The notes under the pieces: model-generated
Database searches by the model: none
The model's input: only the letters and a program-made list of their open reading frames with translations
Told to the model about the DNA's origin: nothing
Shown here: piece after piece, positions 44,360 to 53,559 of the stretch
How positions within the stretch are numbered: the stretch's first letter is position 1
Layout: each line of letters begins with the position of its first letter
Program-made: the position numbers and the translations under genes
Assembly: GCF_013343715.1 (NCBI RefSeq)
Contig: NZ_JABUNR010000022.1
Span: 1-53,991, forward strand
From: Mesobacillus harenae
GTDB lineage: Bacteria > Bacillota > Bacilli > Bacillales > Cytobacillaceae
Direction of reading: 5' to 3'
DNA length: 53,991 nt

Positions 44360-44733
44360 TACCTTTTCCCTCTTTCTTTAGATGGGATTTGTTAAATCAC
44401 TTCCCTTTATTATCTCATAAATCCGCAAGCTTTGCTGAATTAACGCCCAAAAACATTTTGGAAGGTTTTTTCAATTGAAGTATTTGTCGTCTGCTCCTAT
44501 ATACCTTAAAGGGCACTGCAGGCTATTTTAATAATTTATCCAAAATACAGGATGATATTTATATTGTTTTTAAATTAAAAAAATGTCTGCCTAAGCAGAC
44601 GCCATAAAGGCAAACTCGCAAAATCCTCGTTTGCCTGCTGTTGTTTGGAGCTATGTGAACCCTTAATACTTCCAGCTCCAAACACTCAAGACTCCTACCT
44701 GCTAAAAAAGCTAGTAAGTAAATATTTGTGTGT
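44360..44733. other. Intergenic region with hairpins
   Basis: Holds the three hairpins described at 44577-44690. The remaining 200 bases to the left are AT-rich and carry nothing I can identify. Confidence 0.4.
44577..44690 (-). ncRNA. Three-hairpin structured RNA ending in a terminator
   Basis: Read on the minus strand, three successive stems: TTTGGAGCT/AGCTCCAAA, AGGCAAAC/GTTTGCCT and GTCTGC-TTAG-GCAGAC, the last followed by ATTTTTTT (A-run 44577-44583 on the plus strand). It follows the fatty-acid-hydroxylase-like gene stop at 44734 by about 50 bases. It may be that gene's 3' UTR and terminator, or a separate RNA. Confidence 0.55.
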
Positions 44734-45345
44734 CTAGGCCCGTTTTTGAAGATCTCTCGCCGTTTCGCTTAACTTAACTTCTTTTTCTTCCTTCAGCGTC
44801 CCAAAGAGGACATCCATTAACGGACTGCTGACTCCATACCAGTAATTCTCGTTCTTATAATGATGTAGGGTATGCATTTTCTTGGCCCACTGTCCAAATT
44901 TTGTTTTAGGCTTGATTGGCCGGTGTGCCACGTAGTGTTTCCATTCATAAACCAGCAGCATGGCAATCAGACCAAGTCCAAAGGACAAAGTTACCATTAT
45001 ATTTTTTGATAAATAATAAAAGATACCTGAGAAAATAAAAAAGTTAGGAAGGCTGTACCACAAAGGCAAAAACAGAAGCTTTAAATCTTTGGGGTCTGTA
45101 TGGTGATCATAATGGATACGCTTCATAAATTTTAAAAAGAAAGGATTCTTTGGTGTCTTAATATGAAAGAAATACCGATGAGTTAAATACTCACTAAAGG
45201 CAAATGAAAACATACCCACCAGAAAAAAGATCGACATATAAAGGGTAATTCCCTGCCAGGCAGCAATTCCTACTCCGGCAACTAACAGACTAATTAAAAT
45301 AGATATATCCGGGAAGAAAAAAAAGTCCCTGTACAAACGCTCCAT
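44734..45345 (-). CDS. Membrane fatty-acid hydroxylase/sterol-desaturase family protein
   Basis: 203 residues with about four membrane helices and the histidine clusters of the di-iron hydroxylase superfamily: EYLTHRYFFH, HYDHHTD, HYVAHRP and HTLHHYKNENYWYG. The HX3-4H and HX2-3HH sets are all present. It would insert oxygen or a hydroxyl in a lipid chain. GAGGAGG precedes the ATG. It is separated from the FadR gene by 57 bases on the same strand, with no terminator, so it is probably in one transcript with fadR. Confidence 0.85.
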   Translation of the reverse strand: MERLYRDFFFFPDISILISLLVAGVGIAAWQGITLYMSIFFLVGMFSFAFSEYLTHRYFFHIKTPKNPFFLKFMKRIHYDHHTDPKDLKLLFLPLWYSLPNFFIFSGIFYYLSKNIMVTLSFGLGLIAMLLVYEWKHYVAHRPIKPKTKFGQWAKKMHTLHHYKNENYWYGVSSPLMDVLFGTLKEEKEVKLSETARDLQKRA

Positions 45346-45402
45346 TCAAACTCCTCCTCATTCTTATTTCACATAAAATTGTCCTTTGAAAACTTAAACT
45401 CT

Positions 45403-46098
45403 TTATATATTAACTTTCAAACTGCTCTTGTTTTTCCATAACTCAGTGCTGGTACCCATAATTTTTTTTACGGCGATTTCAGCCCCCTCTCCATCTCTTT
45501 TTATTGCAATTTGTAAAAGTTCCTGATAATACTCGGTAGAAATCTTTCGTAAATAGCTGTTTTCAAAATAAGCTTCAGCCATTCTTATATAAAAATTATC
45601 GAAGCTGTTTAGTATCAATAAATAGATAGGATTGGGACATAAGCTGGCAAGTCGCTTTTGCAGCTTCCAGTCAAAAGCTGCATAACTCTCCTTGGTATCT
45701 TCCAGATCCGCCGATTCTGCCAAAACAGCTGCAACTTTTAACGGCTGGCAAGTGATAGCCTCTCTAATGTAAACAGGAGCTAATGATGTTCTTAGTTCAA
45801 GCAAGTAGATAATAAATGCGTCGGGTATAAGCTCCATTTGGTCAATAATATTCACGATTGTAGTAAGGTTTCCGCTCTCCCAATAATCGTTTACTATTGC
45901 AGGAAGACCCTTCCGAAACGTGATCCAGCCGTCCCTTGCTAACCTTTGCTGCGCCTCCCTAATTGTCGGTCTGCCTACCCGGTAAATGACTGATAACTCC
46001 CTCTCTGATAGCAATGGCTTACCGACAGGAAATCGCCCATCTAGAATTTCCTTTATTAGTTTCTTTTCCACCAAATCAGACGATCGCTCAGCTTCCAC
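45403..46098 (-). CDS. fadR: GntR-family FadR, E. coli type fatty-acid regulator
   Basis: 231 residues. The N-terminal winged helix ends RLARDGWITFRKGLPAIVNDYW, almost the E. coli FadR sequence RLARDGWLT...PTKVNNFW. The C-terminal FadR domain contains NPIYLLILNSFDNFYIRM, matching NPIYGLILN...LYTRI. The length is near E. coli's 239. Acyl-CoA-responsive regulation is expected. The start is GTG 46096-46098, with AAGGAGG 7 bases upstream. It is followed by a lipid hydroxylase gene, and operators lie just upstream. Confidence 0.88.
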   Translation of the reverse strand: MEAERSSDLVEKKLIKEILDGRFPVGKPLLSERELSVIYRVGRPTIREAQQRLARDGWITFRKGLPAIVNDYWESGNLTTIVNIIDQMELIPDAFIIYLLELRTSLAPVYIREAITCQPLKVAAVLAESADLEDTKESYAAFDWKLQKRLASLCPNPIYLLILNSFDNFYIRMAEAYFENSYLRKISTEYYQELLQIAIKRDGEGAEIAVKKIMGTSTELWKNKSSLKVNI

Positions 46099-46113
46099 TT
46101 CACCACCTCCTTT

Positions 46114-46145
46114 TGGTAATACCACTTTCCAAATTGGTATTACCA
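46114..46145. promoter_or_regulatory. Two palindromic FadR-type operators
   Basis: TGGTAATACCA (46114-46124) and TGGTATTACCA (46135-46145), each a perfect match to the FadR-subfamily consensus TNGTNNNACNA. Their centres are 21 bp apart, two helical turns. They lie just upstream of the fadR ribosome site and so suggest autoregulation. Confidence 0.75.
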
Positions 46146-46189
46146 GTTAATATTAAAATGTTCAGAATAATTAGTCAACATCTAATTCC

Positions 46190-46219
46190 ATAAAAAAGGA
46201 GACTTTTGGCAAAGTCTCC
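46190..46219 (-). terminator. Terminator of the EEP-family gene
   Basis: GGAGACTTT (46198-46206) pairs perfectly with AAAGTCTCC (46211-46219). On the minus strand it is followed by TTTTTT. Confidence 0.8.
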
Positions 46220-46377
46220 ATTAACAAGTCACTTCCTTTATGATCCACTTGCATAGCCTTTTTACGTTCATTGTTAACCTATGCGGCCGCCTGGACTGTA
46301 ATGGAAGACGCGTCTCGTCGAAATTCGCTTTTCCCTCGTAAATTGTATCTCGAGGCTGCATGATCATTAAATGTTAA

Positions 46378-47100
46378 TTAAATTACTAGGGTAGATAACA
46401 CTGGCAAATGATCGGATGCTTCAGGTATTTCGGCAAACACCATGCAGTCAATAACCTCAACCTGTTTATTTACAAATTGGTAGTCAAGCCTCATGACCGG
46501 CCTCCGGGCAGGAAAAGTAGCTCCATCCGCTTTGCCTGTTTTACTCCAAACATCAGTAAAGTGGCTTGCAATCCGATTCCACTTCCAAGTGGATGGCTTC
46601 ATATTCCAATCACCCATCAGCACTAGGGGACCTTGCTTTTTATTGGCTATTTCGATAATGCTATTGGACTGTTTTTTATGAAGGAATGGGTTAAGGCTCA
46701 AATGAGTAACAAAAAAGTCAGCCTGCTTTCCATTTATCTCAATTGAAGCTTCCAGCATCGAGCGCCCCTCAATCATTCCAGACACAAAGTTGAAAGGGTG
46801 CGACTTTATTGTTCCAATTGGAAATCTCGACAGAATTCCATTTCCATACTGACGGATTTGACCGTTTTGAGCTTTAATAGTTACTGACGGGCTGAAAGCA
46901 TAATCATACTTTAATTTATCTGCAAGTGTCTGGATTTGATGAGCATACCTGCTTCTCTCCGAGAAATTGAAATCAACTTCGTTCAAGCCGATTATATCGG
47001 CGTTACTTCTGTCAATTACCTTACAAATTCGATCGAGGTTAACTTGTTTATCCAGACCTTTTCCGTGATGGATATTATAAGTCATCACTTTTGTTCCCAT
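46378..47100 (-). CDS. Endonuclease/exonuclease/phosphatase family protein
   Basis: 240 residues, EEP domain. MTYNIHHGKG, GLNEVDF with catalytic Glu, MGDWNMKPSTW and SDHLPVLST with the His. No signal peptide, so a cytoplasmic or Mg-dependent DNA or phosphodiester enzyme; could also act on phospholipid head groups. 60 bases after an AlkP-superfamily gene on the same strand, so perhaps co-transcribed. Confidence 0.87.
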   Translation of the reverse strand: MGTKVMTYNIHHGKGLDKQVNLDRICKVIDRSNADIIGLNEVDFNFSERSRYAHQIQTLADKLKYDYAFSPSVTIKAQNGQIRQYGNGILSRFPIGTIKSHPFNFVSGMIEGRSMLEASIEINGKQADFFVTHLSLNPFLHKKQSNSIIEIANKKQGPLVLMGDWNMKPSTWKWNRIASHFTDVWSKTGKADGATFPARRPVMRLDYQFVNKQVEVIDCMVFAEIPEASDHLPVLSTLVI

Positions 47101-47160
47101 AGCTAAACCTGCCTCACTTAATAAATGAGTAATGTTAAAATCAATAATCTTTAAAGCACC

Positions 47161-48729
47161 CTACTTGTTTGGGTTAGCAAGCGACATAAACCATTCTTTT
47201 AGATCAACGATCCGGTTGTATTTGGGCTTTGAGTCTGTACCAGCAATAATCATTGGAAACAATGTATCCTGCTTGTGCAAAGACCCATGGCTTCCGCCTC
47301 CAATATGGGTTGGTGAGCCCTCTCCAATAAATTCATAACCCGGCTTCGCATTAACAATTAGAAACTCACCTTCGTGGGAATGAAAAGAAGTGTATAAACG
47401 CTCAAGGCCATCTGGATAATCATGGTATCCGAGGATTCCGTCAGCTTGAATGGTTAAATCCAGTACTGCAAGATTCCCTTCAACCGTCCAAGTTTGGTCA
47501 TAACAATCTTTAAGTGGTCCTCCTCGTTTAAACGAAAGTCCTGAGCTGCTGTCTGGTGAGATCACTCTGATCCTTTCCCCATCCTGCCATGAGATATTAG
47601 CAATTCGGTTATCAGTTTTTAACTGGTCAATAACATAATTTCTTTGAATCTGGGAATCCAGAAGGTAAATAAAACTCATCCGTTCATTTAACCCGAGTAC
47701 TATTTGATCATCCTTTTGGATTGGTTTACTAATCTCATAAATCTGATAGTTATTTAAGATGGACCTCAAGTCAATCAGTGCTGTTTCTTTTTCATTTAGG
47801 ACGGCTGTTTGTCCGCTGTCACCCATTACCACCCAGATATTACTTTTAATGGCCTCACTCCAGGATGGATAAGTGTTTAGCACCTTTTGCAGCTCCTTAT
47901 CCGCATCAATAATGCCCTGAGTCTCCTGAATACCTTTTTTATGAACCTTTTTATCGTTATTTGAAAAATAAACGAGCGAAAAAGATGGGAGTTTATTCTG
48001 TTCAATCAGATAGCTTAATTCTTCTGCAGCAAACGTATCATTAATTCCAAAACCCTTCCAAGCGTGGGTATGCTTATTGCCTTTCTTATATTTAGACAAT
48101 ATTCCAAAGCTGAAAAAATCCGGTGCTTTAATTTGCTGGTCCTTTGATAATGGGTTGAAGAACCAAGGAAAGTTAAATTCCTTCTCCGTATTAGCCCGGT
48201 ACATAAGGGCATTGATAGAAGCGGTTTGTAAGCCGGCTTCGTTCATATCTTCATGAATTGTCTTAACACCTTTGCTAAGGTGAGTGTTATTCAAATGATA
48301 CAAGCTATTTTCAAGAATCTTTGTTACCCCCACTTTCATAATCTCAGACCTTGCGCTTCCGTAACTGACAAATTGATTCTCCTTCTGGTTAAACCATACG
48401 AGAGCCGGGACTTTATGCTCGTCAGGGTACTTGCCTGTTAAAAGTGTACTATCCAGTGAAACTGACATTGTTGGAAAACCACTAACTACATTTGGTTCAT
48501 AACTGCCATTTTCAATCAGAAACTCCATTGCTGGTGTTTGTCCTGTTTTCATTGCGTTTTGCAAAGGAACATCCATAAGAGAGTCTACTATAATTACAAT
48601 TACCGGCTTTTCGGGTTCATGGTTTAACTGTGGCAGCGCCTTCGTTTTACCTGTCCAAGATGCATGAATCAACCAATATAACAATAGAATGGCTGCAATA
48701 AAAATAAAAAAGACGCCTGCATATTTCAA
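47161..48729 (-). CDS. Alkaline-phosphatase superfamily phosphodiesterase/phosphatase
   Basis: 522 residues. N-terminal membrane anchor (VFFIFIAAILLLYWLIHA), extracellular domain. IVDSLMD and FPTMSVSLDSTLLTGKYPDEH (nucleophile Thr), VMGDSGQTAV and GEGSPTHIGGGSHGSL (His) are the metal-site blocks. Substrate unknown; nucleotide pyrophosphatase-like by the domain pattern. TTG start behind AAGGAGGGG. It may cooperate with the downstream EEP enzyme in phosphate ester breakdown (inference). Confidence 0.85.
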   Translation of the reverse strand: MKYAGVFFIFIAAILLLYWLIHASWTGKTKALPQLNHEPEKPVIVIIVDSLMDVPLQNAMKTGQTPAMEFLIENGSYEPNVVSGFPTMSVSLDSTLLTGKYPDEHKVPALVWFNQKENQFVSYGSARSEIMKVGVTKILENSLYHLNNTHLSKGVKTIHEDMNEAGLQTASINALMYRANTEKEFNFPWFFNPLSKDQQIKAPDFFSFGILSKYKKGNKHTHAWKGFGINDTFAAEELSYLIEQNKLPSFSLVYFSNNDKKVHKKGIQETQGIIDADKELQKVLNTYPSWSEAIKSNIWVVMGDSGQTAVLNEKETALIDLRSILNNYQIYEISKPIQKDDQIVLGLNERMSFIYLLDSQIQRNYVIDQLKTDNRIANISWQDGERIRVISPDSSSGLSFKRGGPLKDCYDQTWTVEGNLAVLDLTIQADGILGYHDYPDGLERLYTSFHSHEGEFLIVNAKPGYEFIGEGSPTHIGGGSHGSLHKQDTLFPMIIAGTDSKPKYNRIVDLKEWFMSLANPNK

Positions 48730-48792
48730 AAAAGCCCCTCCTTTATAGGTTATCCTGTCATTTATTCAAACCAATTATTCAAAAAATGCCAC

Positions 48793-48825
48793 AAAAAAAG
48801 AAGCCCTACTAATCAGGCTTCATTA
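48793..48825 (-). terminator. Terminator of PH-domain gene
   Basis: GAAGCC (48800-48805) pairs with GGCTTC (48816-48821); on the minus strand TTTTTTT follows. Confidence 0.75.
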
Positions 48826-48828
48826 CTT

Positions 48829-49206
48829 CTATTTTGCCACATATGTTGCAAGTGCTTTTTGAACATCATAAATGCTTGTATCCTTTTTGAATTGTTTCGT
48901 TATTGGCGAGGCCATACCAGATATCCAAATTTTTAATTCAGCATCCATGTCAAAGGTGCCGGCTGTTTCAACACTAAAGTGAGCTACACTTTTATAAGGG
49001 ATTGAATGGTACTCCACCTTCTTTCCTGTCATCCCTTGTTTATCGATTAAAATTAGCCTTGTATTGGTAAATACAATTAAATCCCTAATAAGCTTATAGG
49101 CTTTTTCCACCCGCTCATTTACCGCAATAATAGCTTCTAATTCCCGCTCAACATTTTTACTATCGACCTCTGATACATTTCCCATTAAACCATCCAAAAA
49201 ACCCAT
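48829..49206 (-). CDS. Bacterial PH-domain protein
   Basis: 125 residues. A bPH_1 type domain: FTNTRLILIDKQGMTGKKVEYHSIPYKSV, whose VEYHSIPYKSV is the diagnostic strand set, with WISGMASPITKQFKK after it and a C-terminal helix. Soluble, no membrane segment. Role unknown for the family; often stress-related genes. AGGAGG 8 bases before ATG, own terminator. Single gene. Confidence 0.85.
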   Translation of the reverse strand: MGFLDGLMGNVSEVDSKNVERELEAIIAVNERVEKAYKLIRDLIVFTNTRLILIDKQGMTGKKVEYHSIPYKSVAHFSVETAGTFDMDAELKIWISGMASPITKQFKKDTSIYDVQKALATYVAK

Positions 49207-49310
49207 ATAATCTCCTCCTATTAATTTCTACACACTCATTCTTATTCTTCCCTATCTGCTTTAATCCTTTTTTATAAGTGAAAGCTTAGCACAAGTAATC
49301 ATAAATAAAC

Positions 49311-49336
49311 GGGCATGAAACAATTCCATGCCCTTC
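49311..49336. terminator. Terminator of zinc ADH gene
   Basis: GGGCATG (49311-49317) pairs with CATGCCC (49327-49333), and the minus strand continues GTTTATTT. Confidence 0.65.
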
Positions 49337-49349
49337 ATCTCAACTGAGA

Positions 49350-50483
49350 TTAAGGTTTAAGGACTACTTTGATGCAGTCATCTGTCCGGTCATTGAATAT
49401 TTTATATGCGTGAGCTGCATCTGAAAGGGGCAGCCTGTGCGTGATAATATCGGTCGGATTGATTTCCTCATTAATGATCATATCGTAAAGTTTCGGCATG
49501 AAATGGACAACAGGAGCCTGTCCCATTTTAAGTGTAACATTGCGTTCAAAGAAACGTCCGAGAGGGAACATATTGTACGTCAATCCATAAACGCCGGTTA
49601 TTTGAACTGTGCCAAACTTTCTGACTGCACTGGTCGCTATCTGGATTGCGCTTAAAGTTCCACCCTGAAGTTTTAGTTTCTGCTCAACCTTTTCTATGGC
49701 TGACTTCTTCCCGTCCATACCTACACAATCAATGACAACATCCGCCCCGCCCTGAGTGATTTCCTGAAGATATTTACCAGCATCATCATGCTGGGTAAAA
49801 TCAAGTGTTTCAACATTATTCGTAGCTTTAGCGTGGTTCATTCGATAATTAACATGGTCGACGGCAATAACTCGTTTAGCGCCTTTTTTCCAGGCAAATT
49901 TTTGTGTCATAAGACCAATCGGGCCGCATCCGAGAACAATTACAGTATCTCCCGGCTTTACGCCAGCATGCTCTACACTCCAATAGGCTGTTGGAACAAC
50001 ATCCGATAAAAAAAGAAGGTACTCGTCTTCTAGCTCGCATGATTGGGGAACTTTAAAAGCAGCAAAATCTCCGAACGGAACCCTTAAGTATTCTGCCTGG
50101 CCTCCTGGATGATTGCCGTATTGTTCGGAGTAGCCGAGCAGCCCTCCTGTATCCTTGTAGTCGTTAGCATTATCGCATTGACTTTCCATGTCATGATGAC
50201 AGAAGTAGCAATGCCCACACGAAACATTAAAAGGTATGACCACTCGATCACCTTTTTTAATTTTTGATACACCAGGACCTACCTCTTCTACGATCCCCAT
50301 TGGTTCGTGACCAATAATATAGCCTGGACGTACCGGAATCGCACCAAGATAAAGGTGCAGATCAGAACCGCAGATGCCTGTCGATGTAATCCTTACGATG
50401 ATATCATCTTTGTCTTTTATACTCGGAACATCCACTTCTTTTACCTTAATATCATTAGAGCCCTGTACAGTTACTGCTTTCAA
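49350..50483 (-). CDS. Zinc-dependent alcohol dehydrogenase (formaldehyde-DH-like)
   Basis: 377 residues, MDR family. GICGSDLHLYLG catalytic Zn ligand, GHEPMGIVEEVG, the structural-Zn Cys set CGHCYFCHHDMESQC and the coenzyme motif GCGPIGL. Resembles glutathione-independent formaldehyde dehydrogenase/threonine-dehydrogenase relatives; substrate not fixed. TTG start at 50481-50483 with AGGAG 8 bases upstream; the longer frame adds six unlikely residues. A hairpin (49311-49333) ends the transcript. Confidence 0.88.
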   Translation of the reverse strand: MKAVTVQGSNDIKVKEVDVPSIKDKDDIIVRITSTGICGSDLHLYLGAIPVRPGYIIGHEPMGIVEEVGPGVSKIKKGDRVVIPFNVSCGHCYFCHHDMESQCDNANDYKDTGGLLGYSEQYGNHPGGQAEYLRVPFGDFAAFKVPQSCELEDEYLLFLSDVVPTAYWSVEHAGVKPGDTVIVLGCGPIGLMTQKFAWKKGAKRVIAVDHVNYRMNHAKATNNVETLDFTQHDDAGKYLQEITQGGADVVIDCVGMDGKKSAIEKVEQKLKLQGGTLSAIQIATSAVRKFGTVQITGVYGLTYNMFPLGRFFERNVTLKMGQAPVVHFMPKLYDMIINEEINPTDIITHRLPLSDAAHAYKIFNDRTDDCIKVVLKP

Positions 50484-50694
50484 TGAGCACACTCCTAACA
50501 TAATTTAGTCAAAAAAATCGTAAAGCGATCCTCAATTCACACAAATTTTTCCTTTATAAAAAAGTACCCTGAAAAACTCTAAAAAAAACTGCTTTTATCG
50601 CATTCAACTGTTTTTGTCTATGATTTTTCCTGCGTTCGAAAACATACATATTTATCAAAAAATACTGCAACCTAATTTTAGGAGGTGCAACTTT

Positions 50695-50895
50695 ATGGAG
50701 CCAAAAACGCCTGGAAATGAAAACATGCCTGACTTTAAAGAATTGGAAGACAGGGTTATTGCTGAGCATACCCCTTCTCCCATGCTTGTGATAAAAACGA
50801 ACCTAGATCCAAAAGAACCAACAGAGGATAATCCGTATTATGAAAACAGAAAACTAACAGATACAAATGCATTTAAGGAATACTTTGAGGAGTAG
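50695..50895 (+). CDS. Small hypothetical protein upstream of csgA-like gene
   Basis: 66 residues, acidic and proline-rich (MEPKTPGNENMPDFKELEDR, then TEDNPYYENRKLTD). No membrane part. AGGAGGT 8 bases before the ATG supports it; the longer open frame from 50614 lacks a ribosome site. Ends 5 bases before the CsgA-like gene, so co-transcribed, possibly in the forespore. Not recognised. Confidence 0.7.
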   Translation: MEPKTPGNENMPDFKELEDRVIAEHTPSPMLVIKTNLDPKEPTEDNPYYENRKLTDTNAFKEYFEE

Positions 50896-50900
50896 ATACA

Positions 50901-51152
50901 ATGGATCATACCCTAGGATATTTAAGAGAAATTTTAGCTAATTACACAGAGGTACACCCTAAAAGCAAAGATATTTACAATAAAATTGAACACTATGATT
51001 TTAAATCAGAGGGTGCGTTTGTTAGGATCCTTGATGAAACTGAAATTCAGTTTCTCAATAAAATTCTGCCTGATGAAATCAATCACGCCAAAGAAGCCCA
51101 AGATGATAAACGGGCAGACGAATTAAATGAGGTGTACGAGCTGCTCTTTTAA
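50901..51152 (+). CDS. csgA: CsgA-like sporulation protein
   Basis: 83 residues. LGYLREILANY start, AFVRILDETEIQFLNKIL middle and DKRADELNEVYELLF end recall B. subtilis CsgA, a sigma-G-dependent spore protein of about 82 residues (recalled similarity, not searched). Mostly alpha helical. It indicates a spore former. Terminator follows (GGGACCG 51162-51168 with CGGTCCC 51181-51187, T-run). Confidence 0.65.
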   Translation: MDHTLGYLREILANYTEVHPKSKDIYNKIEHYDFKSEGAFVRILDETEIQFLNKILPDEINHAKEAQDDKRADELNEVYELLF

Positions 51153-51161
51153 TATTAAATT

Positions 51162-51193
51162 GGGACCGAGATTTTAAATCCGGTCCCTTTTTT
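51162..51193 (+). terminator. Terminator after csgA-like gene
   Basis: GGGACCG (51162-51168) pairs with CGGTCCC (51181-51187), followed by TTTTTT. Confidence 0.8.
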
Positions 51194-51378
51194 GCTATTA
51201 GATTAGCGGAATCTTTTCTAAATTCCCTAATTATAAAATTCAATAGAAAAAACAGACGTAACATAAGAAATTTGTTTGGTAGAATGTTAAAATATTAATT
51301 GGCTCTGTACAGCTTTTTAAAAAATTGGCTCAAGGGCAATGCCAGCATTCAATTCTAAAGTTCTGCCAGGGGGATTTT

Positions 51379-53559
51379 ATGAAATTAATTGGACATTTAT
51401 CTTTTAAATATAAAAAGACAGTTATTGGAATTTGGGCTTTCATCATTATTGCTTTTGGTTTCTTTGCATTACAACTGCCATCTGTCCTAAGTGGCAATGG
51501 TTTTGAGTTTGATGGGGAATACAAAGAGACCAGGCAAATTCTTGACGAAGACTTTGAACAGGCAAAGTCAACGATAATTCTGCTTTTTGAAAAAGAGAAT
51601 TCAGTCAGCGAAGATGACTGGCATACATACATAAATGACACGCTGGATAACACTCGAAATATCACCGACCTTGAGGGCACTGTCTCTCCTTTTGACCGTG
51701 AAGGTATGATAACTGACAATACCTCCTATGCATTGCTGCTGTTTGAAAAAGATTCCAGTGAACTAGGCGATACGATTAACGATCTTGATCAATTGCTTAA
51801 AAACGAACCTGGATTGAAGGTAACAATGACCGGGGAACCTGTTATTGTCCAGGATTTAAATGAGGCCAGCCAAAAGGATTTAGTAAAGGCAGAATCAATT
51901 GGATTGCCCATTGCACTAATCGTGCTCATTCTGGCCTTTGGAGGGCTTGTTGCAGCAGGTATACCACTAGTTATTGGTGTCGTGTCCATATTGACTACAA
52001 TGGGGATTGTTTACTTTCTGAGCTACTCCTTCAGCCTATCTATTTTTGTGCTGAATATTGTTCCTATGATTGGCCTTGCCTTAAGTATTGATTTTGCCCT
52101 TTTGGTCATAAATCGATTTAAAGAGGAAATCAAAACAAGAACAACACAGGAAGCCGTTCAGATTACTGTGTTAACAGCAGGTCGTTCTATCGTATTTTCT
52201 GGATTATGTGTATTTATTGGTTTACTTGGTCTAATGTTTATTCAGATTGATATTTTTCAAAATGTAGCCCTTGGGGGTATGGCAGTTGTTCTAGTTGCTG
52301 CCTTATCGGCAATAACTTTACTTCCTGCTTTGTTAGGATTATTAGGCCATAAGATAAATGCCTTAAGTATTTTCAAAGCAAATAGCCGCCAGGCCGGAAT
52401 ATGGAGCTCGTTTGCCAAGTTCGTTATGAAAAAGCCGCTCATCATGGCCTTAACTGCCCTTTTCATTTTGATCGTCGGATTAATACCCGTAAAAGATATA
52501 AACCTTTCGATTCCAGGGACAGATTCACTCCCTGAAACCTATCAATCAAGAATAGCCTATGAAACATTTACTGAAAAGTTTATACCTGCTGACAGACAGG
52601 ATGATAAACATGTCACCATCATTTTTGAGACCGACAGAGCCGTCTTGACTTCAGCTTCTCTAGAAGATATCAAAACAGTCACTGATTTGCTTTTAGCTGA
52701 TGAGGACGTATCTGAAGTTGAATCCCCCTTTTCTTTATCAGGAATCCAGGACCCAGCCTCTTTTGCTCAAGCTGCCAGCCAAGAGGGGAACAGTCCTTTA
52801 GCCCCGATTCTGGATAACTATACAGCAGGGGATAAAATGCGTGTGAACGTTTATTTAAAAGAAGAGTTAACCTCCCGCCAGGCTCAGGAATGGATTAGAA
52901 ACTGGTCAAATAAAGACTTAGGTGTAACAACCTTTTTTGGAGGAAGTATTAAATTCGAACAAGAAATCTTTGATGAAATTTACGAAAAGGCTCCTCAAGG
53001 TTTACTGCTAATTTTAGTTTCAACCTTTATTATTTTAATGATCGCCTTTAGGTCTATTTTAATTCCTTTAAAGGCAATAATAATGAATATTTTAAGCCTC
53101 GCTGCGACATTTGGAATTGTCGTTTGGATCTTCCAGGAGGGTCACCTTGGCATTGAGCCTACAAGCATCGCGTTGATTCTCCCTGTTTTTGTGTTTAGCC
53201 TGGTGTTTGGACTATCGATGGATTACGAGGTATTTCTTATATCACGGATTCAGGAGGTTTACCACGAAACAGGGGATAACGACCAGGCCACATATATTGG
53301 TCTAACGTCAACAAGCAAAATCATTACATCTGCTGCTGCTATCATGATTGTGGTTACAGGCGCATTTGCCTTTACTGGTGTCGTGCCGGTTAAGCAAATT
53401 GGTATAGGAATTGCACTCGCCATATTTATTGATGCCACCATCGTCCGGATGGTGCTTGTTCCAGCCTTAATGAAGCTTCTCGGTGATTGGAACTGGTGGT
53501 TCTTCGGGCTGCAAAAGAAACCTGTAAAAATAGCTCAAGCCAGTAAAAATTCTCATTGA
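51379..53559 (+). CDS. MMPL/RND-type membrane transporter
   Basis: 726 residues with about twelve helices in two blocks: one helix at the N-terminus, then five near residues 180-340, and a second set near 540-700. Two extracytoplasmic loops flank them. The GLALSIDFALLVINRFKEE block and the GLSMDYEVFLISRIQEVYHETGD block are paired MMPL signatures (each quoted in part: IDFALLVINRFKEE, MDYEVFLISRIQEV). These proteins export lipids or drugs with proton coupling. ATG at 51379 follows AGGGGGA; the longer frame adds 18 residues without a site. Its end is 393 bases before the edge gene. Confidence 0.9.
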   Translation: MKLIGHLSFKYKKTVIGIWAFIIIAFGFFALQLPSVLSGNGFEFDGEYKETRQILDEDFEQAKSTIILLFEKENSVSEDDWHTYINDTLDNTRNITDLEGTVSPFDREGMITDNTSYALLLFEKDSSELGDTINDLDQLLKNEPGLKVTMTGEPVIVQDLNEASQKDLVKAESIGLPIALIVLILAFGGLVAAGIPLVIGVVSILTTMGIVYFLSYSFSLSIFVLNIVPMIGLALSIDFALLVINRFKEEIKTRTTQEAVQITVLTAGRSIVFSGLCVFIGLLGLMFIQIDIFQNVALGGMAVVLVAALSAITLLPALLGLLGHKINALSIFKANSRQAGIWSSFAKFVMKKPLIMALTALFILIVGLIPVKDINLSIPGTDSLPETYQSRIAYETFTEKFIPADRQDDKHVTIIFETDRAVLTSASLEDIKTVTDLLLADEDVSEVESPFSLSGIQDPASFAQAASQEGNSPLAPILDNYTAGDKMRVNVYLKEELTSRQAQEWIRNWSNKDLGVTTFFGGSIKFEQEIFDEIYEKAPQGLLLILVSTFIILMIAFRSILIPLKAIIMNILSLAATFGIVVWIFQEGHLGIEPTSIALILPVFVFSLVFGLSMDYEVFLISRIQEVYHETGDNDQATYIGLTSTSKIITSAAAIMIVVTGAFAFTGVVPVKQIGIGIALAIFIDATIVRMVLVPALMKLLGDWNWWFFGLQKKPVKIAQASKNSH

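Noticed and set aside
46276..46381. NotI, MluI, XhoI, BclI and PacI-like sites packed together, as in a cloning linker
   Set aside because: No vector or marker sequence accompanies them and the PacI-like TTAATTAA overlaps the stop of the EEP gene. A chance cluster is more likely, but an assembly check would settle it.
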